Origin: Pseudolabrys sp. | Lineage (GTDB): Bacteria; Pseudomonadota; Alphaproteobacteria; Rhizobiales; Xanthobacteraceae | Assembly (NCBI GenBank): GCA_030655215.1 | Contig: JAURVZ010000018.1 | Coordinates: 62,001-126,000 of the forward strand | DNA: 64,000 nt | Reading direction: 5' to 3' | Shown: positions 53,482-63,066 of the stretch, one piece after another | Position numbering within the stretch: the stretch's first letter is position 1 | Layout: every line of letters begins with the position of its first letter | Program-made: the position numbers and the translations under genes | The notes under the pieces: model-generated | Seen by the model: only the letters and a program-made list of their open reading frames with translations | Database searches by the model: none | Told to the model about the DNA's origin: nothing

Positions 53482-54762
53482 ATGGCGGCCGTCTCAAAGC
53501 TGAGAAGTGTGGCTCCGGTGAAGGGCCTCTACGACATCGGCGAAATCCCGCCCCTCGGTCATGTCCCTGACAAGATGCATGCCTGGGTGATCCGTCAGGA
53601 CCGGCATGGCCCGCCGGAAACATCCATGCAGCTCGAAGTCGTGCCGACCTGGCCGATCGGCGAAGAGGACGTGCTCGTTCTCGTGATGGCGGCGGGTGTG
53701 AATTACAACGGCATCTGGGCCGGCCTTGGCCAGCCAATCACGCCGTTCAACGTGCACAAGCAACCGTTTCACATTGCCGGTTCGGATGCCTCGGGCATCG
53801 TCTGGGCAGTCGGCTCGAAGGTGAAGCGCTGGAAGGTCGGCGACGAAGTCATCGTCCATTGCAATCAGGATGATGGCGATGACGAAGATTGCAATGGCGG
53901 CGATCCGCTGCTGTCGCCGTCGCAGCGCATCTGGGGTTATGAGACGCCGGACGGTTCATTCGCGCAGTTCTGCCGGGTGCAGTCGCGGCAATTGATGCAG
54001 AAGCCGGCGCATCTCACCTGGGAAGAATCGGCCTGCTACACGCTGACGCTGGCGACCGCCTATCGCATGCTGTTCGGCCATGCGCCGCATACGCTCAAGC
54101 CCGGCGACAATGTGCTGGTGTGGGGTGCCTCCGGCGGCCTTGGCGTGTTCGGCCTGCAACTGGTTGCCGCGTCCGGCGCCAATGCCATTGCCGTCGTCTC
54201 CGACGAATCGAAGATGGAATACGTCTTCAATCTTGGCGCCAAGGGCGCGATCAACCGCAAGGAATTCAAGTGCTGGGGCCAGCTGCCGCAGGTGAACTCG
54301 CCGGAATACAATGAGTGGAGCAAGGAAGCCCGCCGCTTCGGCAAGGCGATCTGGGACATCACCGGCAAGCGCGATGTCGACATCGTGTTCGAGCATCCGG
54401 GCGAGGCGACGTTCCCGGTGTCATCGATGGTGGTGAAGCGCGGCGGCATGGTCGTGTTCTGCGCCGGCACGACGGGCTTCAACATCACCTTCGACGCGCG
54501 TTATGTCTGGATGCGGCAGAAGCGCATTCAGGGCTCGCACTTCGCGCATCTCAAGCAGGCGTCGGCGGCCAATCGCTTCGTGCTCGAACGCCGCATCGAT
54601 CCGTGCCTGTCGAAGACCTTTCCGTGGATGGAAATCCCGAAGTCGCACACGATGATGTGGAAGAACCAGCACCCACCCGGCAACATGGCTTGTCTCGTCA
54701 GTGCCCCACGGCCCGGTCTGCGGAGCCTAGATGATACGCTGGAAGCGGCTGGCGAAGGCTAG
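53482..54762 (+). CDS. ccr: crotonyl-CoA carboxylase/reductase
   Basis: This 426-aa medium-chain dehydrogenase family enzyme carboxylates crotonyl-CoA with NADPH to (2S)-ethylmalonyl-CoA, the key step of the ethylmalonyl-CoA pathway. ATG 53482 has GGGAGAG seven bases upstream. The NADPH loop reads WGASGGLGVFG at 214-224. AGVNYNGIWAGLGQPI, SDASGIVWAVG and the acidic insertion NQDDGDDEDCNGGDP at 128-142 are diagnostic for Ccr. The Glu of LTWEES and the His of GSHFAH lie where the CO2-binding residues should be. Confidence 0.95.
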   Translation: MAAVSKLRSVAPVKGLYDIGEIPPLGHVPDKMHAWVIRQDRHGPPETSMQLEVVPTWPIGEEDVLVLVMAAGVNYNGIWAGLGQPITPFNVHKQPFHIAGSDASGIVWAVGSKVKRWKVGDEVIVHCNQDDGDDEDCNGGDPLLSPSQRIWGYETPDGSFAQFCRVQSRQLMQKPAHLTWEESACYTLTLATAYRMLFGHAPHTLKPGDNVLVWGASGGLGVFGLQLVAASGANAIAVVSDESKMEYVFNLGAKGAINRKEFKCWGQLPQVNSPEYNEWSKEARRFGKAIWDITGKRDVDIVFEHPGEATFPVSSMVVKRGGMVVFCAGTTGFNITFDARYVWMRQKRIQGSHFAHLKQASAANRFVLERRIDPCLSKTFPWMEIPKSHTMMWKNQHPPGNMACLVSAPRPGLRSLDDTLEAAGEG

Positions 54763-54781
54763 GGCATACCCCGGGGAAATC

Positions 54782-54973
54782 TTACTTGGTCAGGCCGAGT
54801 TTGCGGCCGAGTTCCTCGCGGCCGCGCTCGATGCGCTCCTGCGTCTCTTCGTCGACGGAGAAAGAGAGATCGCTATAGGCGACACCTTCCTTGCGCGGCG
54901 TTTTAGCCGACGGTGATTCGGCATCCCTCATACGGCGGAGCGCTTCTGCAGCCTGTGATCGAAACGTGGACAT
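54782..54973 (-). CDS. small charged hypothetical protein behind the patatin gene
   Basis: This 63-aa protein is rich in Arg, Glu and Lys (FSVDEETQERIERGREELGR) and probably helical in its second half. ATG 54973 has GAAGGG about nine bases upstream and lies 18 nt after the stop of the patatin gene on the same strand, so the two are probably cotranscribed. I do not recognise it; a partner or regulator of the patatin protein is possible. Confidence 0.6.
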   Translation of the reverse strand: MSTFRSQAAEALRRMRDAESPSAKTPRKEGVAYSDLSFSVDEETQERIERGREELGRKLGLTK

Positions 54974-54991
54974 TGGCAGAGCCCTTCAAGA

Positions 54992-56569
54992 TTAGAACAG
55001 AATGGAAAGCCTGAGACTTTCGATCGCCAACGATTCCATTATAGCGGCATTTTCGAATAAATGGGAGAGGTCCTGGTCGCTGTCAATGCACAGAACGCCT
55101 AACGGAATCGGGCGGCATTCGGTATTTTTCTCATCCCAGGCCGAGGAATTGGCGAAAATAGGCACGCATATGCCCGTGGCCAGCGAACGACGGATCAGCG
55201 CCATCTCGTATTTGGTCATTGGATACTTTGGATTGCGGGCTATCGCCCGGTAGTCGATGAGCGTTGGCCGCCGCTTGGCGAAGGCGTCCGGCGCGCCCTC
55301 AGCCAAAGCGGAGAAAGACATGCGGTCGTCTGCGTCGGCTTTCATGTTGTAGCCGTACATGACGCGGAATGAGCGGGCGCCGACTTGCCTGATAAGGCTC
55401 ATGCGCAAATGCGGCACGGCTGGCTCGGGCGCGTGGGTCGCCATGATGGCTTTGACGGAATCGTGGAATTCCTTGAGCCCGTCGGCCAGCAAGGAAGGCC
55501 GAATGCGGATCTCGTTGACGAGGTAGCGCGCCGCCGCCTCGTGGGCGTCGTAATAGGCGTTCAACGCCAGTTCCTGAGTAAATTCAAACTCGGTTGTGCC
55601 TAGGCTGACGGGGACCCTCACCGACATGAGATCGGTGATGAAATCGTGCACCACGGTTTGCCCCCCAAAGATGGCGGAACGTCCGACAGCGTTGATCAGG
55701 CCGGGGAGGTCATCGGCGCTAACGGCGCTGGCTGCATCATCGGCGGCGAGTGCGAAGGCCAACACCGGAACACGGCCTTCCTGATACAGCGTTCGTTCAT
55801 AGTTCAGCTTTTCCTCGGCAAAGACCCAGATCGGCATGTTGGAGACCAGCCCGCCATCCGCATAAAGCCCGGTGTCATTGCGGTAGCTCGGGATGCGTGC
55901 CGGCTTGAACACAACGGGGATCGCGATGGACGCTGCGACCGCCTCGGCGACGCGGACGTCGGCATGATCGGGCGAACTGCCGAAGACGATCGGGCGCTGG
56001 CCGACAATATCGGTGACAATAACTTTTAACGTACAGCACTCCGGCGCGACGGTTGGATCGATATCCTTGAACGTGATCCAGTCGGGTACGTTCGTCGACC
56101 GTCCGGCCCTGGCGTGATGGTCGCGCAATTTGTTGCGGAGAAAATAGTTGAGTTTCTTGCAGACCGTTGCGGTGTCGAAGTATCCGCCGCTGCATTTTAT
56201 TTCCCAGGCTGCCTTGGCAGCGGACCAGCCGAAAGCGGAACCAACGAAGGTGCCAAAAGCCAGCGATACTTTGCCGAAGCGCACCGCCTGGTCCTTTGCC
56301 TTCCGGAAGCGGCGCCACCGCTCGACGCCGATGAGCGATAGCGGGCTGATGCCGTGACGGGTGAGCAGGTTGGCCTGCGGATTATTCGGGTCAAAGAGGT
56401 CCTTGGCCGAATAGCCAACCGCTACCAAGGAGGCGATCAACGCGCCCGCTGATGCGCCGGCAACGCCAATGAATTCGACTTCATTGGCTTCGGCGGCGGC
56501 AAGGGCGGCGACATGGCCAAGACCCTTGGCTCCGCCACCTTCAAATATCCCATAGGCAGGAATAGGCAT
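54992..56569 (-). CDS. patatin-like phospholipase with C-terminal GAF-like domain
   Basis: This 525-aa protein has the oxyanion loop EGGGAKGLG (10-18), nucleophile S40 in GASAGAL and D238 in YADGGLVSNMP, so the lipase dyad is intact. The region from about 385 to 525 ends PIPLGVLCIDSD and resembles the end of a GAF domain, giving a patatin-sensor layout. No signal peptide or membrane anchor is evident. Base composition is lower than in neighbours (about 50-58% GC in lines I counted), which suggests transfer. The small gene at 54782 follows it. A membrane-attacking defence effector is one possibility; housekeeping lipid hydrolysis is the other. Confidence 0.85.
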   Translation of the reverse strand: MPIPAYGIFEGGGAKGLGHVAALAAAEANEVEFIGVAGASAGALIASLVAVGYSAKDLFDPNNPQANLLTRHGISPLSLIGVERWRRFRKAKDQAVRFGKVSLAFGTFVGSAFGWSAAKAAWEIKCSGGYFDTATVCKKLNYFLRNKLRDHHARAGRSTNVPDWITFKDIDPTVAPECCTLKVIVTDIVGQRPIVFGSSPDHADVRVAEAVAASIAIPVVFKPARIPSYRNDTGLYADGGLVSNMPIWVFAEEKLNYERTLYQEGRVPVLAFALAADDAASAVSADDLPGLINAVGRSAIFGGQTVVHDFITDLMSVRVPVSLGTTEFEFTQELALNAYYDAHEAAARYLVNEIRIRPSLLADGLKEFHDSVKAIMATHAPEPAVPHLRMSLIRQVGARSFRVMYGYNMKADADDRMSFSALAEGAPDAFAKRRPTLIDYRAIARNPKYPMTKYEMALIRRSLATGICVPIFANSSAWDEKNTECRPIPLGVLCIDSDQDLSHLFENAAIMESLAIESLRLSILF

Positions 56570-56668
56570 CGAACACCCGGACGTTGCACCGGAGATTGTA
56601 GTGACGAATAGTAATCTTTAAAGTAGAAATTGAGGAAGCGGTTACCGGGCGCGCCTGCTTTTTGCCCG

Positions 56669-57547
56669 CTACGGCAAAACCGCCTTGTCTTCCTCGGTGG
56701 CGGTTGCGTCGATCTTCGGCCGTGGCGTGATCACTGAATTCAGTTCGCCGCCGAAGATGAAGATCGACGCGCAGACATAGAGGAAGATCAGCGCGATCAT
56801 CGCCGACGCCAGTCCGGCATACATCGACACATAGGCAAAGGCGTATTCGGCAAGATAACGGCCGAAGGCGGCGCCGCTGAACAGCCACAGCGCCAAAGTC
56901 GCGATGATGCCGGGCGCGATCTCGAGGAAGGTGCGGCGGCCGGCCGGCAGCCAAAGATGCAGGATGGTCAAGGCAATGACGATCACCACGCCCGCGGTCA
57001 CATACCGGGTGAAGGTGACGATGCCGCTCAGCGGCTCCAACGTCGGTACGAACTGGATAAGCTTGTACCAGATGAACGGCGCCAGCACGACGAGGAAGGC
57101 GAAGGCGAGCAACGCAATGGCGCCAATGATGACATAGGCGATCGACTCGATGCGCAGCAGCCACCACGGCCGCGTCTCGACAATGTCATAGGCGCGGTTC
57201 AATCCGATGCGCAGGCTTTCGACGCCGCTCGAGGCGAAGTACAGCGCGAACATCACGCCGAATGTCAGCACATCGCCGCGCGTGTTCATCAGCACGCCGG
57301 TGACATCGAGCGAGATCGGCGCCGCCACCTGGCTCGGCCATGTTTCGAGCACGATGCGCGCCGCTTCATCGGCCAGCTGCTTCGAGCCGAAGAAGAAGCC
57401 GGCCAGCGCGGTGACCACGATGAGAAAAGGAAACAGCGCCATCAAGGTCGACAGCGCGATATGGCTGGCAATGGCCCAGCCGTCATCGGCAATGAAATGC
57501 CGGCCGGCATCCATCACGGTGCGGAGTGAAGACTTGACGATACGCAA
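56669..57547 (-). CDS. YihY/BrkB family membrane protein
   Basis: This protein of up to 292 aa has about six transmembrane helices and belongs to the YihY/virulence factor BrkB family, once mislabelled RNase BN. Typical words are ASHIALSTLMALFPFLIV, SSGVESLRIGLNRAYD and SIFIFGGELNSVI. The start is uncertain: TTG 57547 is possible, as are GTG 57517 and ATG 57514. The function is unknown; a transport role is assumed in the literature. Confidence 0.88.
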   Translation of the reverse strand: MRIVKSSLRTVMDAGRHFIADDGWAIASHIALSTLMALFPFLIVVTALAGFFFGSKQLADEAARIVLETWPSQVAAPISLDVTGVLMNTRGDVLTFGVMFALYFASSGVESLRIGLNRAYDIVETRPWWLLRIESIAYVIIGAIALLAFAFLVVLAPFIWYKLIQFVPTLEPLSGIVTFTRYVTAGVVIVIALTILHLWLPAGRRTFLEIAPGIIATLALWLFSGAAFGRYLAEYAFAYVSMYAGLASAMIALIFLYVCASIFIFGGELNSVITPRPKIDATATEEDKAVLP

Positions 57548-57660
57548 TGCGTGGGCCCCAAAGGCGAGCGATTGGCGAACTATAGCGCGAACCCGCTCAC
57601 CTGAAATCGGTCATTACCCCGGTATTTGCAAGGCCCATACGCGGGAACCGGCAATGCGCC

Positions 57661-59679
57661 TCACGCCGCCTGTACGTCGGTAAGGAACTGGCGCACTTCG
57701 GCTTCCAGCCCTTCCGCCTCGACGGCGACGGCATCGGCGAGATCCTTGACGTCGCCCGCGGTCGAGCGCGCTTCGGTGATCACGCCGGCGACACGGACCA
57801 TGGCCTCGGCGCCATTGCGGGCTTCGCCGGACGCGCGGTTGACGCCATCGGCGATGGAAGCCACGGCGGAGTTCTGTTGATCGACGGTGGCGGCGACGCC
57901 GGTGGCAATGGCCGCCATGTCGCGGATGATGACATTGACCTGCTCGATCGCCTGCGCGGCGTCGGCGGCGGCCGACTGGATCGAGCCGATCTGTCCGGCG
58001 ATTTCCTCGGTCGCCTTGGCGGTCTGGCCGGCGAGCGATTTCACTTCAGCGGCGACCACGGCAAAGCCGCGGCCGGATTCACCGGCACGCGCTGCCTCAA
58101 TCGTGGCGTTGAGCGCGAGCAGATTGGTCTGTCCGGCAATGGCCTGGATGAGGCCGACAACTTCGCCGATGCGGGTCGCGGCGCGGCCGAGTTCGTTCAT
58201 GGTGCCGACGGTGCGCTGCGCTTCCGACACGGCGCGTTCGGCGACATCGGTCGACTTCGACGCCTGCGAGGCGATCTCGCCGATCGAGGCGGCCAGTTCT
58301 TCGACCGAGCTTGCGGCGGCGGCGACGTTTTCGGACGCGGCAGTGACGCGCTTTTCCGCGGTGTGCGCCTCGGACGAGACGGTGTCGGCCGATGTCGTCA
58401 GGTCGCTCGAGCTGGTTTCCAGCTTGAGCGAAGCCGTGCGCAAGCGGCCGAGCGCGCCGCCGACCGACTGGTTGAAGTGGGCAATGGTGTTGGCGATGGT
58501 GTTGCTGCGGTCGATCTGCGCGGCGCTGACTTCGGTCTGCGTGCGCGCCATCTTCTCGCGCTCGATGATGCTGTCGCGGAAGACGATGACGGTACGCGCC
58601 ATCTCGCCGATCTCGTCGCGCGCGCGGGTGGCGGGAATGCGGGCCGACGTGTCGCCAGCGGCGAGCCGCTTCATGACATCGGCGAGGCCGGTCATGGGGC
58701 CGGTGATGCTGCGGCCGATCAACCAGCTGAAGGCGAGGCCGAGCGCGACCATGCCGATGCCAACCAGGATGATGCCGTTGCGCGTATAGCTTTGCGACAC
58801 GGTGAGCGCTTCGGTCGCCTTCTTGGCGGCAGCGTTCGCTGAGGTGATGATGGTGTCGGTGCGCGGCAACAGGTTCTGGCTGTCGACATCGATCACCGCG
58901 CGCAAGGTCTGTGTGCGGTTGGTGGCTTCGATCCAGCGCACGAAGACCAGCGAATAGGCTTTGACCTTCTGCTCCAGCGCACCCTTCATATCCGGCGTGC
59001 CGTCGACAAGATCAAATGACTCGTTGAACTGGTGGAAGGCGTTAAAGAACTGCTGCCGCGTGGCTTCGCTGCGGCCGAGACGATATTCGGCCTCGTGCTG
59101 GCGCATGACCAAGAGATACATCATCAGCTTGCGGGCGTCGGCTTCGGCGAGCCACGTCATGTTGCTGTTGATGGTACGCTCGATCTCGGCGCCGGCGTCA
59201 CGCAACTGCATGCGAATGCCGCGGCCGTCATTGAAGCCCACGTCCTGCTGCTCGGCGACCATGGCATCGAAGTTTCTCTTGATGTCCGTCAGTTGCGCGC
59301 GCAGGCCGGCGAGGTCTTCGCTGCGCATGCCGACGCTGGAGGACTCGATGACGCCGAGCCATTTGAAGGCCGCGGCCTCGGCATCGTTGTAGAGCATCAC
59401 GGTCTCAGGCTTAGGCGTGGTGGCGAAGTCCTTGGCCGACATCCGCATCTCGGCGATTGCGATCTTGAAGTCACGGCTGGCGTCGATCAGCGATTGCGAT
59501 GTCCGCACCGTCTCGAGCGCCTTGCCGACTTCGCCTTCGCCGACCGAGTAGGTCAGGCCATTGGCGGCGAAGCCGACGACCGGCACCAGCGCCAGCGCGA
59601 TCAGGCGGGTGCGCACGGAAAAGGAGCCCAGCAAGCGGCTTAGTTTGCTGGCCGATGTCGAAAATTCCTGGAAGCGCAT
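57661..59679 (-). CDS. methyl-accepting chemotaxis protein
   Basis: This 672-aa transmembrane chemoreceptor has helix one near residues 25-45 ([16 protein letters not shown]), a helical periplasmic sensor (about 46-290) with no recognised ligand motif, helix two ([20 protein letters not shown]), a HAMP domain and a cytoplasmic coiled coil. The hairpin tip reads [20 protein letters not shown], the CheA/CheW contact site. ATG 59679 is chosen; GTG 59700 would add seven residues and neither has a clear SD. Confidence 0.92.
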   Translation of the reverse strand: MRFQEFSTSASKLSRLLGSFSVRTRLIALALVPVVGFAANGLTYSVGEGEVGKALETVRTSQSLIDASRDFKIAIAEMRMSAKDFATTPKPETVMLYNDAEAAAFKWLGVIESSSVGMRSEDLAGLRAQLTDIKRNFDAMVAEQQDVGFNDGRGIRMQLRDAGAEIERTINSNMTWLAEADARKLMMYLLVMRQHEAEYRLGRSEATRQQFFNAFHQFNESFDLVDGTPDMKGALEQKVKAYSLVFVRWIEATNRTQTLRAVIDVDSQNLLPRTDTIITSANAAAKKATEALTVSQSYTRNGIILVGIGMVALGLAFSWLIGRSITGPMTGLADVMKRLAAGDTSARIPATRARDEIGEMARTVIVFRDSIIEREKMARTQTEVSAAQIDRSNTIANTIAHFNQSVGGALGRLRTASLKLETSSSDLTTSADTVSSEAHTAEKRVTAASENVAAAASSVEELAASIGEIASQASKSTDVAERAVSEAQRTVGTMNELGRAATRIGEVVGLIQAIAGQTNLLALNATIEAARAGESGRGFAVVAAEVKSLAGQTAKATEEIAGQIGSIQSAAADAAQAIEQVNVIIRDMAAIATGVAATVDQQNSAVASIADGVNRASGEARNGAEAMVRVAGVITEARSTAGDVKDLADAVAVEAEGLEAEVRQFLTDVQAA

Positions 59680-59827
59680 GGGCCCGTTTTTCAATGTCAC
59701 CCGCGGGTGAATTAGGCGAAATTCGCACGGAGGTAGAAAAGCGGTAAATGGTTAATTTTGTAGCAATTTGCCGGTTTTGGTGGCCATTTGCCGCTGCAGG
59801 CAGGCCGATTCGACCGGCTTTTCTTTT

Positions 59828-59838
59828 GTGCACTGCAC
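59828..59838. promoter_or_regulatory. inverted repeat upstream of mcd
   Basis: GTGCACTGCAC is a 5-1-5 inverted repeat centred at 59833, 57 bp before the mcd start. It keeps the TGC-NNN-GCA core of the other three sites but has G/C instead of T/A at the outer pair, so it is the weakest member. Confidence 0.5.
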
Positions 59839-59889
59839 CCGCATACTGCTCATCGCCGCCGGTGCCACCCGCCGTTTATCGAGGTCTTC

Positions 59890-61566
59890 ATGCCGATTGC
59901 CGCGTCCCGGTCTAGCAACGACAACGATCTCGTCGAGTTCAGCCAAGCGGCGTCCACGGCGCTCGGCGCGCTGTTGGCGGATGCGACCGTCAAGGTGCGC
60001 GAGCGCGTGGTCGTCGAGGGGCACGCCGTGGCCAGCCTGTACGACCGCGAACAGCGCGCCACGCACGGTCTGGCCTGGCTGGCGACCTATGCCGAGGCGG
60101 TGAAGCAGTTGGCCTCCTACGCCGCGCGCATGACCGCCAGCGGCCATTTCGGCGAGCTTGAGGAGCACCTGGTCCGCATCGGCCTTGGCGAACTGCTCAG
60201 CCAGGTCATTGGCGGCATCCCGATGAGCCAGGGCGAAATGGTGCGGCCGAGCGATCTAGGCCTGTCACCGTCGCAGGTTTCCGCGCGCATCATTCCGATG
60301 GTCGAAAGCTTGATTGTTACCGGCAACACGACGGAACGCCGCGCCCGTCTGGCGCAACTGATCAGCACGCACCACGGCGCGACAATCGGCACTGCCGGCC
60401 TCGATGAGACGCTGGAGTCGATCCGCGAGGAAATGCGCCGCTTCGCCGACAATGAAGTCATCGACAATGCGCAAGGCTGGCACCTCGCCAATAGCTACAT
60501 CCCGATGGAGATCATCGCGCAGATGTCGGAAATGGGCGTCTTCGGCCTGACCATTCCGGAAGACTTCGGCGGCATGGGGCTCGGCAAGGAGTCGATGTGC
60601 GTCGTCTCCGAGGAATTGTCGCGCGGCTACATCGGCGTCGGTTCGCTCGGCACGCGTTCGGAGATCGCCGCTGAACTCATTCTCGGTGGCGGCACCAATG
60701 AGCAGAAAGAAAAATGGCTGCCGAAGCTGGCGTCCGGCGATGTGCTGCCGACAGCCGTGTTCACTGAACCAAACACCGGCTCCGATCTCGCTTCGTTGAA
60801 GACGCGCGCGGTGCGTCACGGCGATGTCTACAAGGTTTACGGCAACAAGACCTGGATCACGCATCCTGTTCGCGCCGACCTGATGACGTTGCTGGTGCGA
60901 ACCAATCCGAAAGAGCCGGGCCATCGCGGTCTGTCGATGCTGCTGGCGGAAAAGCCGCGCGGCGACGACAAGAACCCGTTCCCGGTAAAAGGCATGACCG
61001 GCACCGAGATTGAAGTGCTCGGCTATCGCGGCATGAAGGAATACGAGATCGCCTTCGACGGCTTTGAGGTGAAGGCGGAGAATCTGCTCGGCGGTGTTGA
61101 AGGCCTCGGCTTCAAGCAATTGATGCAGACGTTTGAATCGGCCCGCATCCAAACTGCGGCCCGCGCCATTGGTGTTGCGCAGGCGGCGATGGAAACGGCG
61201 ATTTCCTACGCCAAGAGCCGCATCCAGTTCGGCCGGCCGATTGCCGAATTCCCGCGCGTCGCCGACAAGATCGTCATGATGGCGGTCGAGATCATGATAG
61301 CGCGCCAGCTCACTTATCATGCCGCGCGCGAGAAAGACTCCGGCCGCCGCTGCGATCTCGAAGCCGGCATGGCAAAATTGTTCGGCGCACGGGTTGCATG
61401 GGCCAATGCCGACAACGCGCTGCAAATTCACGGCGGCAACGGCTTCGCGCTTGAATTCCCGATCTCGCGCATTCTCTGCGACGCTCGCATTCTCAATATA
61501 TTCGAGGGCGCGGCCGAGATTCAGGCGCAGGTCATCGCTCGCCGCCTGCTCGACGGAACAAACTAG
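59890..61566 (+). CDS. mcd: (2S)-methylsuccinyl-CoA dehydrogenase
   Basis: This 558-aa acyl-CoA dehydrogenase has an N-terminal extension of about 160 residues before the ACAD core (AQMSEMGVFGLTIPEDFGG near 215). That extension and the length are typical of Mcd, which oxidises methylsuccinyl-CoA to mesaconyl-CoA in the ethylmalonyl-CoA pathway. The FAD motif reads FTEPNTGSDLASL and the catalytic Glu is E539 in NIFEGAAEIQ. ATG 59890 follows CGAGG; a longer frame to 59788 is less likely. ccr and mutase upstream support the assignment. Confidence 0.92.
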   Translation: MPIAASRSSNDNDLVEFSQAASTALGALLADATVKVRERVVVEGHAVASLYDREQRATHGLAWLATYAEAVKQLASYAARMTASGHFGELEEHLVRIGLGELLSQVIGGIPMSQGEMVRPSDLGLSPSQVSARIIPMVESLIVTGNTTERRARLAQLISTHHGATIGTAGLDETLESIREEMRRFADNEVIDNAQGWHLANSYIPMEIIAQMSEMGVFGLTIPEDFGGMGLGKESMCVVSEELSRGYIGVGSLGTRSEIAAELILGGGTNEQKEKWLPKLASGDVLPTAVFTEPNTGSDLASLKTRAVRHGDVYKVYGNKTWITHPVRADLMTLLVRTNPKEPGHRGLSMLLAEKPRGDDKNPFPVKGMTGTEIEVLGYRGMKEYEIAFDGFEVKAENLLGGVEGLGFKQLMQTFESARIQTAARAIGVAQAAMETAISYAKSRIQFGRPIAEFPRVADKIVMMAVEIMIARQLTYHAAREKDSGRRCDLEAGMAKLFGARVAWANADNALQIHGGNGFALEFPISRILCDARILNIFEGAAEIQAQVIARRLLDGTN

Positions 61567-61596
61567 AACTTATCTCCCTCCCGGGCGTTGTTCCTC

Positions 61597-61625
61597 AGCG
61601 ACCTGGCGAAAGCCGCGTCGCTTTT
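61597..61625 (+). terminator. probable rho-independent terminator after mcd
   Basis: AGCGAC (61597-61602) pairs with GTCGCT (61617-61622). Inside, GGC and GCC close a GAAA tetraloop. TTT follows. The T-run is short, so strength is uncertain. Confidence 0.5.
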
Positions 61626-61655
61626 GGAAGTCAGTGTCATACGGGAGGTATTTTA

Positions 61656-62111
61656 ATGACTGCATTATCGATCCAGCCAGGCGAATGGGTTGTTGTTTGC
61701 GATGGCGCCAAGGCGCTGGTGCTGGAGAATATTGGCGACGCCAAATTTCCCAATTTGAAGACCCGCGACGTTTACGAGCAGAAGGTTTTGGCGACCCATG
61801 AACTCGGCACCGGTGCACCCGGGCGTTCGCATTCCTCGACCGGCGCCGGCTCAAGTTCTGTCGAACAGACCGACTGGCACGACCAGCAGGAAAAAGCCTT
61901 TCTGACCGACCTCGCCCATACACTGGAAGCCGCGGTCAAATCGCATCAGCTCAAGTCATTGATCGTCGTCGCGCCGCCGCGCGCGCTGGGCGTTATGCGC
62001 CAGCACTACGGCCATGCCCTGAAGGGCGCAGTACGCGCCGAGCTGGATAAGGATTATGTCAAAATGCCGATACACGAGATCGAGAAGCATTTGACAGCGG
62101 CTGCGGCGTAA
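61656..62111 (+). CDS. host attachment family protein
   Basis: This 151-aa protein belongs to the Host_attach family (named for an Agrobacterium plant-attachment locus), whose fold resembles an RNase H or eRF1-like domain. It has WVVVCDGAKALVLEN at the start, then KSLIVVAPPRALGVMRQHY and the C-terminal MPIHEIEKHL. GGGAGGT eight bases upstream fixes ATG 61656. The biochemical role is unknown; it is widespread in bacteria that do not infect plants. Confidence 0.9.
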   Translation: MTALSIQPGEWVVVCDGAKALVLENIGDAKFPNLKTRDVYEQKVLATHELGTGAPGRSHSSTGAGSSSVEQTDWHDQQEKAFLTDLAHTLEAAVKSHQLKSLIVVAPPRALGVMRQHYGHALKGAVRAELDKDYVKMPIHEIEKHLTAAAA

Positions 62112-62163
62112 ACCGACCGTTTTGTGGGCTAGTCGGCTGCAATGGCGATGCTATGTTCGCCGG

Positions 62164-63066
62164 ATGAGTCGACTCACTCAAATCATGAGCATGGGCGGCG
62201 TTGTGGCCGCCATGCTGGCGGCGCAGCCGGCGAGCGCGCAGCCGCATGTGCCGGCGCCGGTGCAGCGTCCGGCCAATGCGCCCGACGCCAACCCGGTCAC
62301 CAATCCGATCACCGTGCCCGGCTTCTGGGATCCGCGCCGCCGCCCTGAGCGGCCGGATTTGTCGCGCATCAGCGTCATCCGCTTTCTCACCGAGACCGAT
62401 TACCCGCCGTTCAACTATGGCGGACCTGATGGTGCGCCCGCCGGCTTCAATGTCGATCTGGCGCGGCTGATCTGCGAAGAGATCAAGGTCGCCTGCACGG
62501 TGCAAATGCGCCGCTACGACACATTGGTCGACAGCCTCAACACCAATCAGGGTGACGCTGTCATCGCATCGATCGCCGCGACGCCGGACATGCGCAAGCG
62601 CATCGACTTCAGCGATCCGTATTACCGCACACCGGCGCGCTTTGTGACCCGGCGCAATGCACCGGCCGATCTGCGGCTGGAAGCGCTCGACGGCAAGAAG
62701 ATCGGTACTGTCGCCGGCACCGCGCATGAGGCTTACGTCAAGGCGCTGTTCACGGAAGCGGCGTTGCAATCCTTCCCAACGACGGAAGAAGCGCGCGCCG
62801 CGTTGAAAAAGGGCGAGGTCGATCTGTTGTTCGGCGACGGCGTGTCGCTGGCCTTCTGGCTGAACGGCACCGACTCTGCCAATTGCTGCGAATTCCGCGG
62901 CGGGCCTTATCTCGAGAGCCGCTATTTCGGCGAGGGCGTCGGCATTGCCGTGCGGCGTAACAACGATCTGATGCGGCAGGCCTTCAACTGGGCGCTGTTT
63001 CGCCTGTGGGAGAAGGGCAGGTTCACTGATTTATGGCTGCGCTATTTCCCGATCAGCCCTTTTTAA
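62164..63066 (+). CDS. periplasmic amino-acid-type solute-binding protein (SBP_bac_3)
   Basis: This 300-aa protein starts at ATG 62164 with a signal peptide (MGGVVAAMLAAQPASAQ). A Pro/Asn-rich linker precedes the family 3 binding fold from about residue 75 (IRFLTETDYPPFNYGG, GFNVDLARLIC, ATPDMRKRIDFSDPYY). No ABC permease or ATPase is next to it, so it may serve a distant transporter or a sensor. It overlaps the convergent flavoprotein by 14 nt. Confidence 0.9.
   Translation: MSRLTQIMSMGGVVAAMLAAQPASAQPHVPAPVQRPANAPDANPVTNPITVPGFWDPRRRPERPDLSRISVIRFLTETDYPPFNYGGPDGAPAGFNVDLARLICEEIKVACTVQMRRYDTLVDSLNTNQGDAVIASIAATPDMRKRIDFSDPYYRTPARFVTRRNAPADLRLEALDGKKIGTVAGTAHEAYVKALFTEAALQSFPTTEEARAALKKGEVDLLFGDGVSLAFWLNGTDSANCCEFRGGPYLESRYFGEGVGIAVRRNNDLMRQAFNWALFRLWEKGRFTDLWLRYFPISPF

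Noticed and set aside
54992-56569. CBASS operon with CapV-type patatin
   Set aside because: No CD-NTase, Cap2/Cap3 or HORMA/TRIP13 gene is next to it; only the patatin and a small frame are present, so a CBASS call is not supported.
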